Assembly (NCBI GenBank): GCA_963751355.1
Contig: CAVVVS010000006.1
Span: 1 to 21,838, forward strand
Reading direction: 5' to 3'
DNA length: 21,838 nucleotides
Source: CAVVVS01 sp963751355
GTDB taxonomy: Bacteria > Bacteroidota > Ignavibacteria > Ignavibacteriales > Ignavibacteriaceae
Within the stretch, counting starts at the first letter, position 1. Every line of letters starts with the position of its first letter. The notes beneath the pieces were generated by a model. It was not told the DNA's origin, searched no databases, and saw nothing but the letters and a program-made list of their open reading frames with translations. The position numbers were made by a program, and so were the translations under genes. This document shows positions 15,052 to 21,838 of this stretch, piece after piece.

Positions 15052-18000
15052 TTAGAAGTCAAACCTTGTTCCAAACCATATTGCTCTTGGTTGACCGAAT
15101 GTAAAAAAAGCATTATCGGGGTCATTGATATACGGTTTACCAGCTGACCTAAGATCACCTAACTTATCGTTACCTGGCATATAATATCCTTTTTTGGGGT
15201 CTCTGATGGGATCATAATAAGATTGACTGTATTGGGGAAGATGAAGAGATTTCATATAGTTTGTGAAATCGGTACCTCCGATCCCATCACTAAATGCATA
15301 ATTATACATAAATACTTTCCTATTAAATAGATTATTTATATCTACGTAAAATGTGGCTTTAATAAAATTAAAATCAAAGGTTTTACTTATCTTCAAATTA
15401 ACCATCCAATAATCCGGCCATCTGAATTCATTATCAACCCCTGTAATATTACGAGGATTGGTTGCACTTCCGGATAATATACTCCCTAACCTCCATTGCG
15501 GTAAGAAACTGAAATTCCAGTCCCCAAAAACTCCCCATTTTTTCGGTAATCTTGCATTTATGTTTGCATAGATTGATGGAACCGGTTGAGGTCTACTTGG
15601 ATCACTGTTAAAGAAGGCCGATTCCGCATTATTCGTAGCTGGATTTTCTGAAACCAGTCGTCTTCCAGTATTTCCAGAAGATTGATATGAGTATCTAAGA
15701 TTAATCCAACCTGTAAAAATTTTACCATTGGCTTTTGTTAATTGAACTTCCAGACCTTCAATATTTCTATACCTATCATTTGTCCTATAACTGTAAGAAA
15801 TTGAACCGCTGTTATTAGTATAGTTTATATTTCTAACATCACCTGTAACGTCCTTATAATAGCCTGCTACATGGAGCAAATATTCAGAATATATATTAAC
15901 ATCAGCGCCAAGTTCATATTGTATTGTTTTAATTGGAGGTAAATTTGGATTTCCAAGGTTATACAAACCATTTTTATCCCATCTTAAATTATAAAAATAC
16001 AATTCACTGTAGGGTAGCATTTGTCTGAAATGTCCATAATTAAAATAGAATTTAGCTTTATTTGAAATCGGAAATGAAATACCGAATCTGGGGCTGAATA
16101 CTAACCAGTCTTTCGTTTTTTGTAAGAGACCCGGGAGTCCCTGACTACGTAATTGAGCATCTACATTATTCCATCTATTCCATACAACAGATCCGCCGGA
16201 CTGTAAAGTTTGAAGCCAATCTGAAGGAGGTTTAATAGCAGAAAATGCATCAACATTAAAAGGATCTCCTGTCGGCCATCTTAAATTACCATTGCTATAA
16301 TAATCTGCACGAACACCGATATTAGCAACCATCCCTTCAAATGTAATTTGATCATTTACATATGCACCCAAGGTACGAGGGGATACTTTAATATTATATT
16401 CATAAGCACTAAAATAACCTTGCTCAGGCCAATAAGCCCACCGGGCATTATCTAGCGACACATAGCTAAATTGTATACCAGATTTAATATAATTCGTTTT
16501 TGAAATCTGGCTTCCAAAATCAAAGTTAAGTCTGAATTGGTTGGTTGCTGAATTATCATAAAGCGCACCGCCTTTACTGTCAAATCTCTCGGCCAGTCCA
16601 GGAACAGTTAAAAAGTCATCAAATGTCCAATCCCCTACCTGTTGTGTTGCGACGCCAACCGGCAATACTGTTCTACCATAAGGCATTTCATTAACGGGGA
16701 TAGGCCCAAAATAGGCTACAATATTATTACTTCTCGGATTACTTAGATCGGGATTGATATAATCTTTTGTCCCCTGATAACTAACGGAAAGATCGTAAAA
16801 TGTTGTCGAACTGACAGCTTGAGTTAATTTTCCACCTATCAATAGATTTCTTTGTTCCCAGGGTTGAAGCATGGTATTATACCACCAGTAATTCCAATTA
16901 TACCCTCCCCCCTGGTTAGTAAATAGCGGGATATTGTTTTCCGGCATCATTGCCCCTCTATCAAGGCCATTAGTACTGCCAGTTCCTATATCATTCCCTA
17001 AGGATGGGATTTCATCATCTGCCCCTCTCGCAGAATTCATACCTTTTTCATAGCTGTAAGCGGCTGTTAATTTTAACCTAATATGATTCGTAATGTTCGA
17101 TTTTATTACAAGCATGGAATTTGTATGAATATCATAAGGCAGCTCCAAAGGCTGAATATAAGAGGTGCGATTTGTTATGTTTGACAAATAAAATGTTGCA
17201 TCACCTAACATTTTTCCAATTAAAGGAATTGGTCCGCCAAAGCCTCCGTCAAAGTTGAAATCGGCATTCTGACCTTCTTTTAATTGATGATTTGCAAATG
17301 CATTCTTCAATGATTGGTCTGTAATTTCATTACCTATATTTAATCCCTGACCATTTAATTTACGTATTTCCTTATTTAATTTATTCCAATCAGGATTAAC
17401 CATATGCATCCATGCATCATAAAGATAAAGATCGACTGGAGTTACTACTGCCCCGGGTGTTTTCTGCAGAGAAGTTTTCCAAGTAGCAGGCAGGAATTTA
17501 GCGTAAAAATCAAATCCCCTGAAATCTGGGTAATTATACATCTGCTGCTGCTCGTAAGGAGTAACAAGACCTTGCTTCACAGCTTCATCAACCCCAATAA
17601 AAGCCGTAGTGGGATCAAGGTGTGCTCTTAAAATATTATTTTCAGGATCCATCAACGATTTACCGAATCTTTTCATATGAGCCAGATCTCTTGTAAAATT
17701 GAAAGAGCCATGATAACCTTCATTTGAACCTGTTTTGGTAGTTACATTTATAATACCGGAATTGTAATTACCATATTCGGCACTCATTCCACCCGAGGTA
17801 ACTGAAACTTGTTCAATGGCACTGGTAGGTATAAAAGAGTTTGCCTTGCCTACTCTCTGGTTAACAAATGTTAATCCATTAATCATGGTTCCGGTTTCAC
17901 TGGCTAAACCCCCACGGATATTGAGGTATTTATCACTTGTAATTGCCGATTGTGTAGCAAGAAAATCTTTTAATGTTCTTAAACCAGCCGCTGCTTTAAT

Positions 18001-18429
18001 CTCTTGAGCATCAATAACAACCTGACTACTTGATACTTCTTTATGAATAACATCTCTTTTTGCTGAAACTACAACTTCTTGCCCCTTTATTGTTGTTTCG
18101 CTCAATTCAAAATTAACATTAGTAGTTTGATTTTCCGAAACTATTACATTGGTTTTAACTACTTTTGCTTTACCGATCATACTGGCTCGAAGGGAATAAG
18201 AACCTACAGGTACATTAACTATAAAATAGTCCCCTTCATAATCGGTGGCAGCCCCCATAGTAGTATTAAGTATGATTATGTTTGCACCTATGATAGGTTC
18301 ACCAGTAGTTTTATCTACTACACGACCAACAATTTTGCCTTGAGCAAATACTTCCGAAAATGAAGCTATACATAGGAATAAACAAAATATAAGACCTGGC
18401 GAGAAAAGATGTTTTAATCTTCCAATCAT
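15052..18429 (-). CDS. TonB-dependent outer-membrane receptor with carboxypeptidase-regulatory-like domain
   Basis: A 1125-residue receptor of the SusC/CarbopepD-reg-like TonB type. A signal peptide ends at VFA|Q (residue 29). Residues about 31-110 are the carboxypeptidase-regulatory-like beta-sandwich (GRVVDKTTGEPIIGANI, GDYFIVNVPVGSY). EVVVSAKRD (about 118-126) marks the TonB-box region. The plug domain follows to about residue 235, with LNIRGG, MINGL, IEQVSVTSGGMSAEYGNYNSG and INVTTKTG. The remainder is a 22-strand-type barrel that ends in FGTRFDF with a terminal Phe. It imports a ligand across the outer membrane using TonB energy. Large aromatic-rich loops suggest an oligosaccharide or peptide ligand, but none can be named. 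It heads the cluster; 690 nt of gene-free DNA upstream must hold its promoter. No SusD gene is adjacent. Confidence 0.93.
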   Translation of the reverse strand: MIGRLKHLFSPGLIFCLFLCIASFSEVFAQGKIVGRVVDKTTGEPIIGANIIILNTTMGAATDYEGDYFIVNVPVGSYSLRASMIGKAKVVKTNVIVSENQTTNVNFELSETTIKGQEVVVSAKRDVIHKEVSSSQVVIDAQEIKAAAGLRTLKDFLATQSAITSDKYLNIRGGLASETGTMINGLTFVNQRVGKANSFIPTSAIEQVSVTSGGMSAEYGNYNSGIINVTTKTGSNEGYHGSFNFTRDLAHMKRFGKSLMDPENNILRAHLDPTTAFIGVDEAVKQGLVTPYEQQQMYNYPDFRGFDFYAKFLPATWKTSLQKTPGAVVTPVDLYLYDAWMHMVNPDWNKLNKEIRKLNGQGLNIGNEITDQSLKNAFANHQLKEGQNADFNFDGGFGGPIPLIGKMLGDATFYLSNITNRTSYIQPLELPYDIHTNSMLVIKSNITNHIRLKLTAAYSYEKGMNSARGADDEIPSLGNDIGTGSTNGLDRGAMMPENNIPLFTNQGGGYNWNYWWYNTMLQPWEQRNLLIGGKLTQAVSSTTFYDLSVSYQGTKDYINPDLSNPRSNNIVAYFGPIPVNEMPYGRTVLPVGVATQQVGDWTFDDFLTVPGLAERFDSKGGALYDNSATNQFRLNFDFGSQISKTNYIKSGIQFSYVSLDNARWAYWPEQGYFSAYEYNIKVSPRTLGAYVNDQITFEGMVANIGVRADYYSNGNLRWPTGDPFNVDAFSAIKPPSDWLQTLQSGGSVVWNRWNNVDAQLRSQGLPGLLQKTKDWLVFSPRFGISFPISNKAKFYFNYGHFRQMLPYSELYFYNLRWDKNGLYNLGNPNLPPIKTIQYELGADVNIYSEYLLHVAGYYKDVTGDVRNINYTNNSGSISYSYRTNDRYRNIEGLEVQLTKANGKIFTGWINLRYSYQSSGNTGRRLVSENPATNNAESAFFNSDPSRPQPVPSIYANINARLPKKWGVFGDWNFSFLPQWRLGSILSGSATNPRNITGVDNEFRWPDYWMVNLKISKTFDFNFIKATFYVDINNLFNRKVFMYNYAFSDGIGGTDFTNYMKSLHLPQYSQSYYDPIRDPKKGYYMPGNDKLGDLRSAGKPYINDPDNAFFTFGQPRAIWFGTRFDF

Positions 18430-19116
18430 TTTTATTTCCCGAAAAAATTAAAAAAAAACAATATCAATTAGCATAATTAAAAAATACATTAACTTGATGA
18501 TATTTCATGCGTCTATTAACTGATTTCACAATTACCGGCAATAAATAATTCTTATAATCATTTAATCATTATTTATAAGTTATATCTTATTTTACATTTA
18601 TTTTTTATTTAATTTTGATAACAGAAAGAAAACAAATACGAACCATATTCTTTCTTATTAAATATTAATGATTTCATTTTTAAAATGCAAATATTATTTT
18701 CTTTTATTTTCCTTTTTTTGTTATTATTTATCTTTATGCATTCATTAATAATTGCGTATTCTTGCTATTTTCACTTATTACGAAAGCAAACAATATATTT
18801 TCCACCAATTAAATCCGAATATATCTAAATATAGTATATGAAGAATTGAATCCGCCTTCGTCCTGCCGGATTTCTGCGGAATAGAGTGTTTGTGCAAAAT
18901 TCACCGTCGCTTGCGGCGAAGAAATTTATTTGAAATATTTTCTACTTATGGGTATAAAGATCATATTTTGTGAGGATAATCTTTTTATTATTTAAGGTAA
19001 GCACTAAAATCTGGAACTCAATTTTTAGTATATATGGAAAAATTAGAGACTAATTTTCTTGCCAATCCCAACTAAACTGTGATTACGGTGTACATTTAGT
19101 AATTATAGCCTATCTT
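18430..19116. other. Gene-free AT-rich region upstream of the TonB receptor
   Basis: No convincing open frame on either strand. Most is strongly AT-rich, including a T-rich tract at 18692-18717 shared in part with 6841-6876. One GC-richer island at about 18849-18935 holds short inverted pairs (AATCCG at 18849-18854 with CGGATT at 18867-18872, and TCGC-TTGCG-GCGA nearby). It looks like a decayed palindromic repeat. The receptor promoter should lie here, but I could not identify a Bacteroidota-type -7/-33 pair. Confidence 0.5.
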
Positions 19117-19530
19117 CTATTCAGCAATTATTAATTGTATATCGTTTTTTTTTAACATTTCAATATCTTCCGGCTTTATTTTGGAACCGGTTATCAAGAA
19201 ATTTATTAATGAGTCAGTTCCCAAACTTGCAAACGAATTTTTACCTATTTTGGAAGAATCTGCCACAATATAAATTTTATCAGCTGAATCAATCATAGCC
19301 CTTTTAACACAAATATCACTGATTCCAGGGTAAGTTAGCCCGGATTTTAGTGTTATTCCTTCAGCAGCTAAAAAAAGTTTATCAACATGTATATTCTGAA
19401 AAAAATCGGCGCTTTTTTGACCTGTTAATGAAAGAGTTGGAGCCTTAAATTCTCCTCCGGTTACATTCACGTTTATTCCAGGTTGCGCTCTTAATATCAA
19501 AGCAATATTGCATAAAAAAGTATCCTTCAA
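19117..19530 (-). pseudogene. Truncated DeoR-family transcriptional regulator (effector domain only)
   Basis: 137 codons from a TTG matching the C-terminal sugar-phosphate-sensing half of DeoR/GlpR-type repressors: NIALILRAQPGINVNVTGGE, GQKSADFF, VDKLFLAAEGI, GLTYPGISDICVKRAMID and IYIVADSSKIGKNSFASL are all standard DeoRC blocks. Family members are about 250 residues. The N-terminal winged helix and the start of the sensor domain, roughly 110 residues, are absent, and only 53 nt separate it from the upstream gene. The putative start lies inside a hairpin (19526-19552), so the gene appears cut at that point. Without a DNA-binding domain it cannot act as a normal repressor. Close linkage to the lactate-utilisation-like gene suggests it once controlled that or a neighbouring sugar pathway (inference). 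Confidence 0.8.
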
Positions 19531-19552
19531 AGTCTAAAATAGTGACTTTGAA
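19526..19552 (-). terminator. Hairpin between the LutB-like gene and the DeoR remnant
   Basis: TTCAAAGTC (19526-19534) and GACTTTGAA (19544-19552) form a perfect 9-bp stem with a 9-nt loop. On the minus strand it is followed after six bases by six T residues. It lies 32 nt past the stop of the LutB-like gene, so it may be that gene's terminator, although the U-tract is offset and the stem is only moderately GC-rich. It also marks the truncation point of the regulator. Confidence 0.45.
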
Positions 19553-19583
19553 AGATTATGCGTAACGTGAGTTAGTAAGTAAT

Positions 19584-21803
19584 TTACTTAATATTTTTTT
19601 CTAAAAATTCTATCGGATGATAAATAGTATTTTTCAATTCATCACTAATCTGCTCTCTACAAGAAGTTCCGCTTGCCATTATAATAGTGTCATCATCAAA
19701 AGATTCGGAATTTTCAATCTGCTTTATTAAATCAGCTCCGATATTTTTACTGAGTTCATAAAACTCCTTTTTATACCCAAAACTACCTGCCATTCCACAA
19801 CATTCCACATCAGAAATATTAACTTTGTAGCCCAACATTGTAAGCAACTCCGGTACTATATTTCCCACACCAATTGTTTTCATCTGGCAATGACCGTGGT
19901 AAAACAGAGGTTTTATTTCACTTACCGGTTTTTTAAATAATTTATCCGCTTCTAATAAATTATTTGAGATTAGCTTATATATATATTCGATAGGATCATA
20001 TGTATGTTCTTTTAATTTTTTGAAAAGTGCATCATTATTAAGCATTCTTTTATAGTCATATCTAAACATGGAAAGGACACTAGGCTCTGAAACTATTATT
20101 TCTTTTCCCTGGTCTATTATTTTTGCCAGGTAATTAGCTGTCTCAATTGCTCTTTTATCCGCAACTGCCAGCATGCCCTGTGATTGAGATGCCCTTCCGT
20201 CCGCAACAACTCTGCTCAAAGTAATAGGAATTCCAAGCTTATCAAAAGTTCTAATTGTTGCCAAACCTATGTGCGGACTATTATAATTAGTAAATACATC
20301 GGCAAATAATACGAGTTCCGGAATCTCTTTATGTTTATTCTCGCTTAATTTATTATGTTTTCGATAATCTATATATTGTTTCTCTAAAGTATGCTTAGCA
20401 AATCCCGGAATTTTTATTCTTTTATCTACACCGGCTGCTTTTTCCATTACTGTCCGGATAAAACTAAAATTGTTAATCCAATTAGATATTTCCGGGGTAA
20501 TCGACGCATATTTAGCTAATGTTGAAAAATTTCCAAAGAATAATTTTTGTAAAGACGGCCCTTTGTCTATTTCAATTAATTTATTTTTTATAACAGCATT
20601 TAATCTGGGGATATCAATTTTTACGGGACAATTATTAACGCACCTTGTACATCCGGAACATAATTCGGCAAATCTACCATTTTTAATATCAGCGGTTGTC
20701 CCTACCGTCCATGCTCCACCTATTCCGCCTGTATAGCATTCACCACCGAATGCATGCCCGCCAACGGCTTGAAAGTTTGCACAACTATTCATACACGCAC
20801 TGCATCTTATACAATAAAGAGCTTCCCTAAAATCATCATCCTTCCGCATATTCATTCTGCCGTTATCCAATAAAATAAGATGAAATTCTCTCTTGGTATC
20901 ATTTTTACCGTTTAAATTTAATATAGGTAGATTGAGCGGAGGCTCCAATATGTTAGTATAAGATGTTAACGGTTGACCGGTGCCGCTTGCTGCTAAAAGT
21001 TCTATAAATATTCCAAAATCTTTTTTGCTCGGAATTATCTTCTCAATACCGGCTATGGCAATATGTACTGCGGGAAGCTGTGTTGTCAGTCTAATATTAC
21101 CTTCGCTTTCAACTAATAATATAGTGCCTTCTTCCGCCGAGACCATATTTGCGCCGCTAATTCCGATGTCTGCGTCAAGAAATTTTTGCCTAAGTATATC
21201 TCTGGCAAATTCAGTTAATTCTTCGCCGGTTTCCAACGCTCTATCAGTATCAAAATTTTCCTTAAATAATTGTGAGATTCTTTCCCTACTTCTGTGGATG
21301 GCGGGCGCTACTATATGGGAAGGCTGTTCTTTGGATACTTGAAGAATAAACTCTGCCAGGTCTGTTTCCGCAACTTCTATTTTTTCATTTTCCAAAACAT
21401 GATTTAATTCAATTTCCTCGGAAGTTATAGATTTTGACTTAACTACTAATTTAGATTTGTGCTCTTTGCAGACTTTTTTAATATAGTCTGTTGCATCTTC
21501 CTTTGTCTTTGCTAAAAATACCCTGCCGCCTCTTTTTTCAATAGTTTCTGTAACTTTATTTATAAGTTCAGGCAAATTTTTAATTGAATTTTCTTTTATT
21601 TCCCTTGCTCTTTCTTTTAACTCCTCATAGTCATCTATTTTTTTTACCGACTTATATCTGTTTGTATTGAAGGTTTGCGTATTATGACGAAGCGCATTGT
21701 TTTCAACGTCAAGTGCCATCGATATAGCTTTATATAAATTTTCTTTAGAAGATTTATTTGCAACCTCTCTCGGATGGATTTTATTTTTATTTGTAATGTC
21801 CAT
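19584..21803 (-). CDS. LutB/LutA-type iron-sulfur fusion protein, lactate utilisation-like
   Basis: A 739-residue cytoplasmic, signal-free protein. Residues about 70-310 are a LUD domain as in LutB/YkgF (GISGANMVSAEEGTILLVES at 214-233, GIEKIIPS). Two 4Fe-4S clusters follow: CxxCxxCxxxC at 331-341 and CxxCxxCxxxCP at 382-393. Residues about 495-739 resemble the CCG half of LutA/GlpC/LldE. The second CCG motif is present (HGHC 636-639, ECCGMAGSFG 667-676). At the first the cysteines are replaced: VVADGRASQSQG (532-543) stands where a CCGRP motif is usual. LutABC oxidises L-lactate to pyruvate through iron-sulfur electron transfer; this protein would combine LutB with a LutA-like part. A weak AGAG precedes the ATG. 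Partners such as LutC may lie outside the window. Function as a lactate or related 2-hydroxyacid oxidoreductase is likely, but the substrate is unproven. Confidence 0.85.
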   Translation of the reverse strand: MDITNKNKIHPREVANKSSKENLYKAISMALDVENNALRHNTQTFNTNRYKSVKKIDDYEELKERAREIKENSIKNLPELINKVTETIEKRGGRVFLAKTKEDATDYIKKVCKEHKSKLVVKSKSITSEEIELNHVLENEKIEVAETDLAEFILQVSKEQPSHIVAPAIHRSRERISQLFKENFDTDRALETGEELTEFARDILRQKFLDADIGISGANMVSAEEGTILLVESEGNIRLTTQLPAVHIAIAGIEKIIPSKKDFGIFIELLAASGTGQPLTSYTNILEPPLNLPILNLNGKNDTKREFHLILLDNGRMNMRKDDDFREALYCIRCSACMNSCANFQAVGGHAFGGECYTGGIGGAWTVGTTADIKNGRFAELCSGCTRCVNNCPVKIDIPRLNAVIKNKLIEIDKGPSLQKLFFGNFSTLAKYASITPEISNWINNFSFIRTVMEKAAGVDKRIKIPGFAKHTLEKQYIDYRKHNKLSENKHKEIPELVLFADVFTNYNSPHIGLATIRTFDKLGIPITLSRVVADGRASQSQGMLAVADKRAIETANYLAKIIDQGKEIIVSEPSVLSMFRYDYKRMLNNDALFKKLKEHTYDPIEYIYKLISNNLLEADKLFKKPVSEIKPLFYHGHCQMKTIGVGNIVPELLTMLGYKVNISDVECCGMAGSFGYKKEFYELSKNIGADLIKQIENSESFDDDTIIMASGTSCREQISDELKNTIYHPIEFLEKNIK

Positions 21804-21838
21804 AGAATTACTCTAGTACAATTATATGAATTTTCCTG

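Noticed and set aside
20980..21342. 120-codon plus-strand open frame and other plus-strand frames across the window
   Set aside because: All lie opposite well-supported minus-strand genes and have no family resemblance or plausible ribosome binding sites.

Overview
The window is AT-rich bacterial DNA, and every recognisable gene lies on the minus strand. Outer-membrane and secreted proteins dominate. Two C-terminal sorting domains carry the SQNYPNPFNP-type type IX secretion (T9SS) signature. There is also a PorV/PorQ-family protein and a TonB-dependent receptor with an N-terminal carboxypeptidase-regulatory-like domain. This points to the Bacteroidota/FCB lineage. The NYPNPFNP wording is especially common in Ignavibacteria-type genomes, so a free-living polysaccharide degrader of that kind is my best guess; this rests on sequence style, not on a marker gene.

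Layout, in transcription order (right to left). (1) 21803-19117: a long lactate-utilisation-type iron-sulfur protein (LutB-like with a LutA/GlpC-like CCG tail), then a DeoR-family sugar-responsive regulator that has lost its DNA-binding half and begins inside a hairpin. (2) 18429-10623: an outer-membrane export/uptake cluster of TonB-dependent receptor, a 726-aa FnIII-containing secreted protein, a PorV-like protein and a LamG-domain T9SS cargo protein. The last is split by one frameshift, and the cluster ends in a strong hairpin terminator. (3) 10622-9295: a gene-poor graveyard. It holds a decayed Sde0182/DUF1593 C-terminal domain, a degenerate palindromic repeat and two tight dyads just upstream of (4) an intact T9SS-exported Sde0182/DUF1593 nucleoside-hydrolase-like protein (9294-7528). 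(5) 7527-6222: 1.3 kb of AT-rich DNA with no gene. (6) 6221-1: a pectin/uronate gene set of DUF4861 lipoprotein, SGNH esterase, broken GH105 unsaturated-uronyl hydrolase, rhamnogalacturonan-acetylesterase-like protein with an extra C-terminal domain, uronate isomerase (uxaC), and an ExuT-like hexuronate MFS transporter cut by the window edge.

Taken together, region 6 looks like the deacetylation, uronide-cleavage, uronate import and isomerisation branch of rhamnogalacturonan/pectin use. Region 2 looks like an outer-membrane system in which a FnIII protein and a PorV-like protein accompany a TonB receptor, with no SusD next to it. Region 1 would suit oxidation of lactate, which rhamnose breakdown can yield; that link is inference.

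I found no tRNA, rRNA, CRISPR array, complete insertion sequence or phage gene. The most interesting signals are the receptor/FnIII/PorV/LamG cluster, the several broken genes (GH105, LamG protein, DeoR regulator, Sde0182 relic) and the 15-bp direct repeats that bracket the SGNH gene.
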